Made by a program: the position numbers and the translations under genes. This document shows, one piece after another, positions 1 to 10,141 of a stretch of DNA of 64,000 bases (position 1 is the first letter of the stretch; each line of letters opens with the position of its first letter). This DNA is from Ascidia mentula (Eukaryota > Chordata > Ascidiacea > Phlebobranchia > Ascidiidae), in assembly GCA_947561715.1 (NCBI GenBank), contig OX387203.1, positions 15,128,001 to 15,192,000 of the forward strand. The letters are read 5' to 3'. Under the pieces are notes generated by a model. The model was given only the letters and a program-made list of their open reading frames with translations, did not search any database and was not told the DNA's origin.

Positions 1-582
1 AGAGGAAGCTGAGCGGTTACACTACGCTCCTTGGTATCGCATCCTAAAGATCGCGCTGGTGGTACGCTAGATGCTAGAGGGGTAATATACCGCATTCCAT
101 GTGGAGGGTGTGAGAAGGTGTACATTGGTAAGACGGGTCGCGCCCTACGAACACGTCTAAAGGAACATCAACGGGATGTTGGCAAACCCAATAAGGTGGC
201 AGGGACGGCATTGTCGCAACATGTTGCAGCAACAGGACACACGGTTAATTTTGAGAACACAGTAATTCTGGACCGGGAAAAGGACAGGTACAAGAGGATG
301 TTCATCGAGTCTGTTCATATAAACGCACATGGGTTTTCACTTAATGATAAGAGGGAAACCTTCTTTCCACCCGTTTATCGCAATTTGATAAACGGTCTGC
401 ACGACATGCCCCCTGATGGAACGTGATGGTCTTGCGCACCTCGAGGCGCTATGCTTTAGACCTCGGTATCGTCCTGTTGGCGCGCATTTTCTATTAATGG
501 TGTTCCCCCCCTCCCCGCTTCTTAGCTTGTGTTGTTTCTTTCGCCTTTTTTTTGCTTTATGCGCGCGTGAATATTTATCGTT
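1..582 (+). mobile_element. 3' part of a Penelope-like retroelement
   Basis: This is the downstream end of a Penelope-like element; its reverse transcriptase would lie left of the window. The GIY-YIG endonuclease domain (31-426) is followed by about 150 bases of 3' sequence. The right boundary is placed near 582 because the sequence from there on is collinear with the NLR1 intron at 18358. The motif GTTTGAT occurs twice at the joint, a possible short target duplication. The element therefore sits inside the long intron of NLR0. Penelope-like elements are known to carry hammerhead ribozymes, which is relevant to the ribozyme-like sequences further along. The family assignment rests on the endonuclease; the exact ends are inferred. 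Confidence 0.75.
31..426 (+). CDS. GIY-YIG endonuclease domain of a Penelope-like element (partial)
   Basis: The protein contains IYRIPCGGCEKVYIGKTGR followed by ALRTRLKEH, matching the GIY-YIG nuclease core with the CxxC that Penelope-like elements insert before the YIG motif. It continues with LSQHVAATGH, a variable stretch, then a conserved Glu in FIESVHI near the end. The role is target cleavage during retrotransposition, in the nucleus. The first codon given is TTG at 31; an in-frame TGA lies at 10-12, so this is not a natural start, and either the reading frame to the polymerase is broken or the junction lies elsewhere. The polymerase part is not in the window. The domain call is firm; activity is unlikely for this fragment. 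Confidence 0.8.
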   Translation: MVSHPKDRAGGTLDARGVIYRIPCGGCEKVYIGKTGRALRTRLKEHQRDVGKPNKVAGTALSQHVAATGHTVNFENTVILDREKDRYKRMFIESVHINAHGFSLNDKRETFFPPVYRNLINGLHDMPPDGT

Positions 583-1502
583 TGATGTTTGATGGTTGCG
601 GCTGACGATGCGCAGCGGTCGCCGATTTTTCCGCGCTTTTGGAAGCGGCAAGAGGGTTTTCACTAGCAGTGCGGTTGTCGCCACCGCGGCAAATCATTTC
701 AATATCTACAGCGTCTTTGTGTCGTAAAAACGTCAATAGGAAACTTATATGTATTATTTGGTTTGCTTTTACTGGTGGAAGAGCAAATGTGATCTACAAA
801 AAGTGATCTAAAAAAAAAAAACGTTTTCCCATGTCCAAAAATTAAATACCGCAAAATAATTTGCGCCATTTTCAACAATAAATCTTATCACCAAACATTC
901 AATATAGGTACAAATAGAATTGTTTAAAACCACCTAAAATAAATCATAACTAGCCAAATACCGAACGAAAACAAGCTTCGGGTCATTGCGGCTGACGGAA
1001 AAGTTAAATCAGATTTAACTCCGCCGTCAGACGCTTCGAGCGAGAAAATCATGCCGTCACTGCCAGCCGCGTTTGGTGTGAATCATGCTACAGGCAGTCA
1101 CTATCTCCGTGGTATATGTTAATTGCTCCTGCTCAGTAACTTAATACATAAAAGCCAACGATGTACATTTACATGAACTTGCGTTTCGTGACATAGAACC
1201 AGATTTCCATAGCAATGCATCATGCATGGCAACCTAACTGATCATTGGTAGCGAGATTGCTGACAACCATAAACAAAAATGTAGAAATCAGTAAAACATT
1301 ATCTGCAGTGACAATTTTAATGTGACGGTCTTAGTCACATAATATGGTCAATTCGATTCTATGTTGCTAGGGCAAGACACAGATATTAATAAATGCGCCG
1401 CATTAAGCTAACATTTTGTCATCTCCAAATGGTCGAATATAAATGCTTAATCAGTTGGGGTTTCGACTTGAATACAAGCATTTGTATTCCAAACTTCCCT
1501 AC
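583..1502. other. intron sequence of NLR0, no exon recognised
   Basis: This stretch is collinear with 18358-19413 of NLR1 and 43915-45535 of NLR2, the long intron after the histidine-rich exon. It lacks about 90 bases present in NLR1 near 18520-18600. It includes a short GC-rich inverted repeat around 985-1035 (GGCTGACGG and its complement, enclosing GTTAAATC and its complement). I see no exon, RNA gene or regulatory site that I can support. Confidence 0.6.
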
Positions 1503-2043
1503 CTCGTTTATCTTCTGATTCTGTAATGGTTGATTCATGATAATGGGCGTGATGGTGATGATGTTCTTCCACAGTCTGATGCAGATGTTCTTCCACAGTC
1601 TGATGCAGATGTTCTTCTACAGTCTGATGCAGATGTTCTTCCACAGTCTGATGCAGATGTTCTTCCACAGTCTGATGCAGATGTTCTTCCACAGTCTGAT
1701 GCAGATGTTCTTCCACAGTCTGATGCAGATGTTCTTCTACAGTCTGATGCAGATGTTCTTCCACAGTCTGATGCAGATGTTCATGATGATGTACGTCACC
1801 AGTATGTAGGTGTAGGTTCTGGAATGGAACCAGCAAAAGTAACCAAACACACTAATATTAATCGTACAAAAAGACAGCATGGTCGTTGAAATGTTCTGAA
1901 ATCAAAAACTGTTTCTAAACTTCCCACATGCGCGATTGAATTTCCCCAACCTCTACCACCAGTACAGCAAATCTCAAGAACAACAAGCTTACCTCGGCAA
2001 CAATGTATTGTGAGTTTTCTCCTTCTGTTTGTCGTTCGGCCAT
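1503..2043 (-). CDS. NLR0: first two coding exons of an NLR-type gene (partial)
   Basis: Two exons are visible: 1993-2043 (ATG, 17 residues MAERQTEGENSQYIVAE, donor GAG|GTAAG, phase 0) and 1503-1818 (phase 0 to 1). The second exon opens NLHLHTGDVHHHEH, then has nine copies of LHQTVEEH, then HHHHHAHYHESTITESEDKR, and ends at a CGAG|GTAGGG donor. These match the first two exons of NLR1, NLR2 and NLR3, which splice in phase to a NACHT exon. The rest of NLR0 is not in the window: a Penelope-like element occupies the intron left of 583, and any NACHT exon would lie beyond coordinate 1. The gene may be whole or truncated. The peptide has many spaced His and Glu residues and could bind metal or form a coiled coil; that is inference. 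Confidence 0.65.
1561..1780 (-). repeat. coding minisatellite, nine 24-bp units (LHQTVEEH)
   Basis: Nine tandem 24-bp units, nearly identical; the few differences are single bases such as CCACAG versus CTACAG. The minus-strand frame encodes the octapeptide LHQTVEEH and is the frame that splices in phase from the ATG exon. The orthologous arrays in NLR1, NLR2 and NLR3 have four, three and one units. The unit length is a multiple of three, so changes in copy number keep the frame. Confidence 0.95.
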
Positions 2044-2132
2044 TCTTGGATTAGCAGGTGTAGCTTTGTATTGCAAGTACAGTATAGAAATATATCACAC
2101 ATATATAGCCTACAAACTGCGTGAAACCCGAT

Positions 2133-2600
2133 CAGTGTTGCCAGATTTTTTTACCAAAGGCCCCAATTTTTTGTTTCAACACGCCCCAAAAGCGCCAATT
2201 TCTGCAAAAACAAAACGCCCAAATGCGCCCAATGTTAATGAAGTTTACACTTCAGTTACGTACACCAATCGTCATTTCATACCCATGGTTGACTGCACTC
2301 ATCTACCAAGAAACACTTTAACGGAAAACTAAGTCCGTGAACAGGACACCAGACCTGTAAAACTGCATTATTTTCACCACAGTCGTCAATACAATATGAT
2401 TATGACGTCATATTTCGTTGCGTGGTCAGATTGTAGTATTCAATAGAAATAAGACTGAGACAGCGTTTTCTTACATAATTAATGAACTAACAATCGAATT
2501 TTTAAATTTCCAAAACACGCCCAAAGCGCAAGGTGCAACAAAATAGCGCATACGCCCAACACAACAGGCTCAATTGGGCGTAAAAAGCGCCCAACAACTG
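2133..2600. mobile_element. hAT-type MITE, 468 bp
   Basis: The left end is CAGTGTTGCCAGATTTTTTT and the right end, read on the other strand, is CAGTTGTTGGGCGCTTTTTA. The flanks AACCCGAT (left) and AAGCGGAT (right) agree at 6 of 8 positions, as for an old 8-bp target duplication. NLR2 has uninterrupted sequence at the equivalent place (near 46045). No transposase is present. The insert lies just upstream of the NLR0 first exon. Confidence 0.55.
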
Positions 2601-2608
2601 AAGCGGAT

Positions 2609-3746
2609 CCTTGTTGCTGCCGTGCGACTTTCTTTTCTGGCCCTTTTCTGTTTCGCGCATTACTTGTCATTTGTTCCGCTTTATTGCTTTTCTGTTATAA
2701 TTTCTATAGTTTTTCATTTTCGAGGGTAACGTCTGTGTATATAAACGCGAACTTTTCCTCTTTTTTTCATTTCATTTCGTAAAAGTTTGAAGGATACTGC
2801 TACTCTATCGCTGTATGCAGTGGTGGGATTCAAGTATTTTAGCAACCGGTCCTCTCACTAGCGACATGCCATAGTAACCGTGGGAATACAGAGTGTTTAT
2901 TTTCTAATAATTTCGTAACAGTGTTTTATTTTTATTTTTCAGTTACCACATTTCTCACGAATATTACAAGCAATTTGGTGAAGAGATTTGTGCGTTTTAA
3001 GCAGACTGCCGTTGATAAAAATCAGTAATTGTTTATTTATCTCCTGTGGCAGTCGGCCTTCCGGTTGTGTTGCGCTGCTACCGCAACGATTTGTATGCAG
3101 TGAAGGCCGCATCTCTGTATTTCTATGGAAAAGACTTTCTTGGTTGGGAAATGCCCTTCTCGAACTCCGACATAACAGAGTAAAATTATGTGTAACAATG
3201 CAATGGGTCATGCATGGGCGCCGGTGTTTTGGTTGAATGAGCTCAGATGAACAGGCTGTTGCCAGGGCGATTTTCAGCGAGATTTGGGGCAGTTTTACTA
3301 TGGTTTTCAGGGTTATTAGTCAGGCAGTAAATTGACACAGGATGCTGTTGAACATGTAGCTGAAAAACTACCCAAATATTAAGGTAGATTTTGTGGAAAA
3401 AATAATCACAGAAAGTATGGTCAATTTGTGATTTTCTGTTAGTGGCGACCCTTGACTAGGAATTCTGGTCAAAATTATATTCGAGATAACTACTTTAACC
3501 GCTATTTTGGCCAAAAAAGCAAAAAAAAGTGTAGGTTTGTTTTGTGAAAAAATGAATCACAGAAAGTACCCTCCATTTGCCATTAAGTGAAGCCTCCAAC
3601 CCTCCTCTACACGATTCATTAAGAATTAGATGTCTTGTAACTGTTTTGGTGGCCCCCCCAGGGCTGTTTTTTTTTTCTGTAACCAGGTGCACGAAGGCAA
3701 ATGACCTCTAAAACTCAATTTTTAGGATTTAATTGTGATATGCGGC
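2609..3746. mobile_element. composite insertion with a copy of the GATATGCGGC MITE family
   Basis: The NLR array sequence breaks at about 2125 and resumes at about 3747 (compare 20229-20262). Within the gap, 3220-3746 resembles the 824-bp MITE at 34650-35473 and ends in the same GATTTAATnnTGATATGCGGC. The left end of that copy is not visible. At 2822 there is a single hAT-like end, CAGTGGTGGGATTCA, matching the MITE at 20829-21005, but no matching right end. No gene is supported in this stretch. Confidence 0.4.
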
Positions 3747-4290
3747 CTTAAGATGCAATGAGGGTGTAAATTGTTTCTGCTCCAGTTCATTGTTTACATT
3801 CTGGAATTGGCATGGGTTCATTTGACATCTCAGTCAGCATGATGGTATGTTTTTTCTGTCACCTAGTAGGAAATACTCATACACTTTTGGTATAGAAACA
3901 CACATATACTTATGCATGTATTTAAAATCATAAAAGTGAACTAAAGTATTGTAGATGACAGAAAAAAATACTGAAGTACACATATGTGGTCACTACAGTA
4001 AGCACTGCCAGGCAAAGTAAGCAACACTATGGTTAATTTAATCAAGCCAGTATTGAAGATTGCAGGCATGAAAAAACTTTTGTTTCCGCCGTTTGGCATC
4101 TTGCGTTGGAATGATGGAACTGACGTCTTGTATGAAATTCCTGTTGCTGCCAGGCATATTGCAATTTAAAATGTGATGATCTTCTGGCATAAAGAAGATC
4201 AGTACATTTGGAATTGACTGCTTGTTACTTAATTGCTATGGTTTTGCAAATTTGTATCAGTTCTCAAAACAGGCACCGCATGTGAGAATA
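3747..4290. other. NLR upstream flank shared with 20229-20690, no gene seen
   Basis: The sequence is collinear with the region upstream of NLR1 (20229-20690), including ACACATATACTTATGCATG and TTTCCGCCGTTTGGCATCTTG. It contains no recognisable coding exon. Confidence 0.5.
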
Positions 4291-4294
4291 GCCC

Positions 4295-5940
4295 AACATC
4301 ACCAAATCACCCCACCACCTCCATTAACACACCGGTTCACGCACAAACTACACTCACCGACACCTAAAACTGTCCAGACACAAAACGAGCCAGGTAGCGG
4401 AAGTTTAAAACCCCACGGTTCATTAGAACCTTTCCCACCGACCAATGGCAAATTTAAAATGGTTTGGCAGCGCCCTCTAGCGGATGAACCTAGAAATAAC
4501 ACTAAAACATCTATTTCGCCTGGGTATTCACTAGTTTTGACGTCAACACAATGTATCGTTGTTACGTCAAACAAGCCTTTGTCCCTGTTTTCGTCTTAGT
4601 TAGTTGTCATGCATTGCTGTAGGTTGCTAAACCTTATTTTTTTCTATATGAACATGGACAATTTTAATGGCCATTTGTTTTTTGCTGCCTACGATTATAC
4701 GGTAAGCTGGCATTATTTATTGTGCTGTATTACTTCTTGGTAAATAACGTTAACCTTGTTTACGGTGATAAAAAAAGATGATTTGTTGGAAATCCCCGAT
4801 ATTTGTGACTCTGATCTCATAGTAGTTCATTAAAGACCATTGTGTATTTCATTTCTTTGTATTTTTGGTCGCTGTTCCTACGCATGTGAAGAAACCGCCT
4901 TCGGAATAAAGTTTATCGGTTCTGTTGACCGGATTGCTTTGTGAGTTACAGACTATTGTAGAAATTCCCGCCTGGTGCTCTGTCCGGGACCAAAGGGCCA
5001 CGCCTGCCGAACTGCCAAGGGCACCGCAACACTGGCTAACACCTAAATGTATTGATGGGTTGAGATGGTTTGACGGAATTGCATCTCCGCGAACCCAACA
5101 TCAAGTCTGTCAAGAAAGTCTCGGTGTGACACCATGTTGGCTGCAGTTCCCGTCACCGATGGTAGTGATGTAGGAAACCACATGTTGGGATCTAGGAGAC
5201 AAAATGTTGTAACCAATGAGGTCACATTGCTATAAGTTGGACCGAACATTAGGATCTCTGAGACCAAATCTCTTTGTTTGCAGGAAAAGTCGCAAATACA
5301 TCGGGCGATATCAAAGTCGAGGCATGAACAAAGAGATAATTGCTGCGATTACGCGACAAAGTAGACTTAGAAGAAGTAGCGCAAGTTGAAAGACGGGGTG
5401 TAAATGCAAAAGCTGTTTCGAAGGACCAAGTTAAAAATATGACAATAAAAAATCCCTACTATATGTATTTGGTCACAAAAATTGCCATCGTAATGTAAGT
5501 TTATGTTCAATGTTTAACAATATATAAGAAAGAAATCTTCCTTATCCTTTCAGTTAAACGAGAGAGGAACGAGTCGTTCGATTGCCAACATCCACTCACA
5601 AGTACATGTGGAGTTATCAGCTGCTGTGAAGCAGAAAACCCACAAGCTTTTTTTGTAAATAAGGGGATTTTGTAGTTGCGCGAGCACAGCGAAAGAAAAT
5701 GTTTCATCGTCAACACGTAAAACTGCTAAGCGCATGTGTTTTCATTATTTGTAACCCAGAATATAGCTGGTCGGTGTTACCTATGCACCCTGTTACTTAT
5801 CAGGGAAACGAATCGGCCCCGACCGCATCTTGCAGCTGTAGCTTTCGGCATAATTAGCAAACTGTTTTAATTGTGGGACAAAACGTCACGTACGAATTTC
5901 CTGGTTGATACAGGGGCTGGAATGAGCATTCTGCAATGAA
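4295..5940 (+). mobile_element. LTR retrotransposon fossil (Ty3/gypsy-like), broken
   Basis: An LTR-like segment (about 4295-4960, with an AATAAA signal near 4905) is followed by leader sequence, a possible gag-like remnant, and near 5895-5925 a remnant of an aspartic protease with the DTGA signature. A related copy lies at 47820-49215 and fragments at 24100-24420, 29275-29700 and 17025-17090. The element is heavily broken and clearly old. The family call rests on the protease signature and the LTR-like organisation and is tentative. Confidence 0.4.
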
Positions 5941-6119
5941 ATAAGTGGGTTTAAAACTACAATTTTGTTATTCATACCTTTAGCACTGCTGTTTAGTTAA
6001 AATACATTCGAGCAGCAGCCTGATATTTAAAAATGCGCTTTTAAGGCGCAATCAGAAATCTTGAAAACGATGTTTTGTTTGAAATGATTTTATCCCGTTC
6101 AATTAAATGCCTTGTTGGT

Positions 6120-7245
6120 TTTCTAAACTATAAAATTGTCGTCGTTCTGAAAACAAGATTGGAAATTATTTGTGGAAATATTTTTAGATGAACAAGAATG
6201 ACTCGATTTAACCATAGCTAACAATGGAAAAAGAAAATTTCCACTCTTACTGCAGTAAACATTGTCAGGTTCAAACAGCCAAGTAGGCGACTGCAATTCT
6301 CATCGACGAATATGCTCATTGGCGCCACTGGTGGCTATTTTTTTTTTTGATGGACGTGCTGCGCTTTATTGGAAAACAGTGATTTGTTCATTCTTATAAA
6401 AATTAAATACGATTTTCCCTTTCATTACTGTTGTCATGGATGTCACTTGTATCTTGTGCAGTGTTAATACATAAAGATAAAAGAAATAGGGTAAGTTAGT
6501 ACCACACATTACCCCAATAAACCATTATATCCAGAAACATAGAAAACTTCCTGCACCCCCCATTCCCCAACCAGATATTCCATACTCATATTGTGACGAA
6601 AACTGGTTTTGTCCAAGAGGCAAACATGCTGACTGCATAAATCGACTGCAAACATAGAAATAGGTTAGTAATGGGACAGAAAAGTGCATGAATTACATTT
6701 GAATAAAATTGTGACTCCAGCTGCACTGAGACCTTTTAGGTCGAAACATTGGCCATCTGTCTGCAGCTTACACAAAATTGTGATTGTTTACTAAAATCAT
6801 AGCTGACATACTGCTTATGTGGGAGAATATTCGAATTCGGAAAAGTGAGATCTTGTGTAGAACGACATTGTCCCCGTAGACTTTCCACTTATGATTTGCA
6901 ACACTATAGTTGGGAATGATCACATAGTGAGGTTTTCCTCTTCAATAATTAGGTCATGTGAATCCTTTGATTTGTAGTAACCTGTAACCACCCACCCCAG
7001 GCCCCGATCGCTGGTCCCATTGGTTAACCTGTCACCATGGAAACAGCTGAATAATACTATTTGTTGTTTCAAAAGATAATCAAAAAAACATCAGCAAATC
7101 AATGCTCTTTATGAAACAGATTGCACACAAGAAACACTTACATTTGAGCTAAATTTAACACAATGTGCAGCTGTAAGAAGGTAATGTCAAGTGTGGGGTT
7201 TACAGCATGTTAGTGGATGTCTCCAATGTATGGGAACCTGTTGAA
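6120..7245 (-). pseudogene. trypsin-like protease pseudogene, unit 1
   Basis: Pieces follow the exon order of the protease gene at 25573-28591. On the minus strand, 7130-7235 matches the His-57 exon (GCTGCACATTGTG, as in TAAHC), 6940-7070 the Asp-102 exon, 6575-6650 the PACLP/SGWG exon, and 6270-6330 the NENCSRLL exon. The frames contain stops and length changes, and the Ser-195 exon is not recognisable, so no S1 protease could be made. The copy lies downstream of NLR1 in the same relative place as those at 30.5 and 49.2 kb. A 59-bp hammerhead-like unit is inserted at 6715-6773. Confidence 0.7.
6720..6767 (+). ncRNA. hammerhead-ribozyme-like sequence, degenerate core
   Basis: GCTGCA and TGCAGC form a perfect 6-bp stem I around a GACC/GGTC stem II and a CGAAAC block, ending CTGTC before the stem I return strand. 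The CTGATGA core is reduced to CTGA, so cleavage is not expected. It is the inner part of a 59-bp insertion (6715-6773) flanked by AAAATTGTGA on both sides. Confidence 0.6.
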
Positions 7246-8790
7246 ATCATAAAAGTAAATTAGTTTTCTTGATGTTATGTGAATATCACATATCTTGCAC
7301 ACTTGTACAGAATGTCAAAATATAATCAATCATATTATTCATCAATACTTCATTATTTTGTAACAATTTAATAACAATGACTTATATCAATGGTGGGGAA
7401 GGTCAACTATAAGAACATAACCTTGTCTCAGACAATTCACAAAATATCATTTATGCAAAACTTTTTGTGTTGATTAAAAGCAATACTGCTTACCGTATGT
7501 TTGTCATCTTTCATTGTCATTTTCTGTTATGAGTAAGATTGCATTCTATCGGAGTGTGTTGACAGGATTGCAGAGAAGTATTGGTGTTAACAACAACTAA
7601 ATTATTTCCAGTCGTTATTTTCCAATCCTCAGGTTGGCATCGCTATGACTCTGCAAAAACAACACTGGTATTTAATGACTTTGCAATTAAAAGCATCAAT
7701 GTTTGTAAACGAGTTTTAGATAAAGATCGTTTTCTTTATGGTTCTTTTGCTTTTGTCAATAAATTCGAGAAACATTAACTACAGTCAGGCCTTTTTAATC
7801 TAAACTGCTTTGTTTCATCAAATATGTTTTAGTCTGCATAAAGAGCCATCCAGCACATACTTTTATTAAATTCCACTTAACAAATGTAGGGGTCAACATA
7901 AAATCAAAAATGTGTTTGCTCTTTCTTTATTAACAAAGTCAATCTAACCTTTTTTGCACCAACTACAAGGATTCAATGTAGGGCAGGCATGTTGTTGATG
8001 ACCTTGTGAAAATTAGAGGTCATAATATTCTTTTTTTGTGTGTTTGTTTTGACCACACAGGGATTTGAATATTCTTGATGTTGCCTTGGTGATGTTTTAT
8101 TCTTCAGTGCAACCTGGTGGATAAATGTAAAATGAAAGGTTTTGGGACCACTGGCGACCCGCAACTGGAGTACCACCAAAACTCGGCAAATCTCAAACAA
8201 ATGCATAATTATGACAGCCAAACATAACATGGTTTTAATGTAATAAAACTAAAAAAATAGTTGTCTAATAATGCTACAAGAAATTACTGTTGTAAAGTTT
8301 ATGCAGCAAAATAATGTTATATAGGCATAGTTACACACACTTGTGATAATATAGCAATATCAATACCAAGGAAAAAGTATCACATAAGTTTTCAGTATTT
8401 CTTTCATTGAAATTTACATACAACAAAGTTAAATACCGCTTGTGGGGCAACCCAACTTTTTTGCTTGTGACCTCTTTTTCAGATCAAAATTTCCTGGGAT
8501 TCGTTGTGTTGGTCAATCATCTAAATTCAGTGACTCTAGACCTCTTTGTCCGGGAATATAAAGCAGTCAGAAACGTCATTGACATCTTTGATGTTGGTAA
8601 ATCTGATCCTGCCAAGATTAAAGTACGGGGTGAAAGTCACAATGTGTTTTCCATATAACCAGGTTGTTACTTGCTTCTACTGTTTTGCATATATCCATGC
8701 TCATATTGTAAACTACACAAACATTTTTTTGAAAAATAGGGGTTTATAAATCACTTAGAGTGAGTATTTGGAGGTTGTGGAAGACTCCCT
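7246..8790 (+). other. triplicated spacer block with possible plus-strand exon remnants
   Basis: This block recurs at 31740-33450 and 52613-53800. Three open stretches behind AG sites could be exons of an unrecognised plus-strand gene: 7632-7778 (GWHRYDSAKTTLVFNDF), 8108-8227 (CNLVDKCKMKGFGTTGDP) and 8479-8658 (SDQNFLGFVVLVNHLNS, then SVTLDLFVREYKAVRNVID). In the other two units the same stretches carry stops or length changes (for example CAC TGA in unit 2), so the gene, if it existed, is decayed in at least two units. I do not recognise the protein. It could also be non-coding sequence conserved only because the duplications are recent. Confidence 0.3.
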
Positions 8791-8794
8791 AATA

Positions 8795-9100
8795 ATGCTT
8801 AATGGAGGGGACAAGAACCCCTGGCACATGAGGTTAATATTCATGGCATGCCAAGTAATTTAGAAGTTCATACTTCAGTACTTTTACATGCATTCGGGAT
8901 TGGCTTGCGTCGCAAATATACGTCAAAAAGATAAATGTCAAAGAATTGCACAAATTTACACAACAAAATTTATATAATGATATAGGTAATGTGTGGTGGC
9001 AGCACACACAGTTGTAACAAGGTAAGGGCAACAAACTTTGGTTTGCACGTATATAATTTAAAAACACACATGTAATGTTTAAAACGTTGCTGACCCCTGC
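8795..9100. mobile_element. hAT-like MITE (AGGGGTCnGCAAC ends), unit 1 copy
   Basis: The right end AACGTTGCTGACCCCTG, reversed, gives CAGGGGTCAGCAACGTT. The left end is worn here, but the unit 2 copy (33454-33740) shows AGGGGTCGGCAACCCCTGG. The same element sits in all three units, so it predates their duplication. The target duplication is no longer clear. Confidence 0.45.
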
Positions 9101-9336
9101 TGCACTGATACTGGTTAAGAACCACTGGTCTAAGTTTAAATTCCCTAAAAAATTTAGCTATGTTTTGCAGAAAAATTCACAAGCTTTGCATATAAATATA
9201 ATTTACTGTGACATGGAGCCCGACGGCACCACTTTTACAAGGACATGGGGTTTCACCTTCGGAGGTTAGCATCCAGTGTTTGTAAAAATCTTTCACTGGT
9301 TGTTTGGCGAGCAAGATTGTCAAGAGCCAACATCAA

Positions 9337-9393
9337 GCTGCACTGATGAGACCTAACAGATCAAAACATTGGCCCAGTCGTCCAGTCTGCAAC
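9337..9393 (+). ncRNA. hammerhead-ribozyme-like sequence, shared by three units
   Basis: GCTGCA, then the full CTGATGA core, then GACC, then ATCAAAAC (the GAAA box is mutated to AAAA), ending CCAGTC and TGCAAC as the stem I return. The copies at 34002-34058 and 54347-54408 occupy the same site in units 2 and 3, so it was present before the duplications. The changed GAAA box argues against activity. Confidence 0.55.
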
Positions 9394-10030
9394 TCACTTA
9401 ATATGATTTCTGTTGACAAAATTTACGTATCAATTTAGTTTGGGGTCAGCATGATGACCAGGACTTCTTCCAGCAACAATTCATTGTGTGGATTAGTGAT
9501 AGTTTTTGGAGCCGATAAGTTTGTTCTCATTATTTTTTTTTGTTCGGATTCGGGGTAAAATTTATTCAAGGATTTTTTTCTAATTAGGATTGACTCAAGG
9601 AATTATTTAAAAATAAACACAGCAACCAACTTTTAAACAGCGCACAACTAAACTGCAAGTAAGTATTTGTGTACAACAGACCAATGGGAGACAGCACTTA
9701 CTTCATTAACCAACATATTCTCTTGTAACTTGATTCATGGGCGATGTCAGTTTGTGGGAGTTTCACTCTTCATTTGCAATGATATTTCTTGCATTTAAAA
9801 CCAATTCATTGGAAAATCAGATATTTTGAGACAGTTGAAGTTTTAATTTTCTTCCAAGACCAAGTAGATCCGTCTGTTACGTTCCTACATGACAACATTC
9901 TATTCTACAAACAACCCCTGGTATTCTTTCTTCTGAAAACTGGAATAAAAATGTCGGAAAACTTTCGTCTCACTTTCTGCTCCAGACATATTTCACTTTA
10001 TATATTTCGCAGCAATTTTATTTAGAATAA
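9394..10030. other. 3' flank of NLR1, no gene seen
   Basis: The sequence is shared with 34059-34648 and 54409-54990. The unit 2 copy is followed by an 824-bp MITE that is absent here. Short open frames are present but do not hold across the units. Confidence 0.5.
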
Positions 10031-10036
10031 AAAACA

Positions 10037-10042
10037 TTTATT
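10037..10042 (-). terminator. poly(A) signal of NLR1
   Basis: AATAAA on the minus strand about 100 bases past the stop codon of NLR1, with a second one about 15 bases further on. The same signal is kept behind NLR2 (35532-35537) and NLR3 (55019-55024). Confidence 0.6.
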
Positions 10043-10141
10043 TTGAACAAATCACAAAAAAAACACAAATAATTCTGGAAGTCGCGTGTTTTGTTTCAAT
10101 CCGGACCACTGGAGTCTTCATCGGATGAGAGGAAGGAATAT

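Noticed and set aside
337-684. 115-codon minus-strand frame across the Penelope-like tail
   Set aside because: It spans the element boundary and mirrors the plus-strand element; no motif and no splice logic.
1561-1780. CRISPR-like array
   Set aside because: The units are contiguous with no spacers, and the genome is eukaryotic; it is a coding minisatellite.
1530-1889. Plus-strand repeat protein (VLPQSDAD)n over the minisatellite
   Set aside because: It is the antisense frame of a 24-bp repeat. Any such array with no stop codon gives open frames on several frames. Only the minus frame splices to an ATG exon and on to NACHT in all copies.
8834-9067. 77-codon minus-strand hydrophobic frame, also at 33482-33769
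   Set aside because: It lies within the hAT-like MITE and is absent as a frame in unit 3; not a gene.
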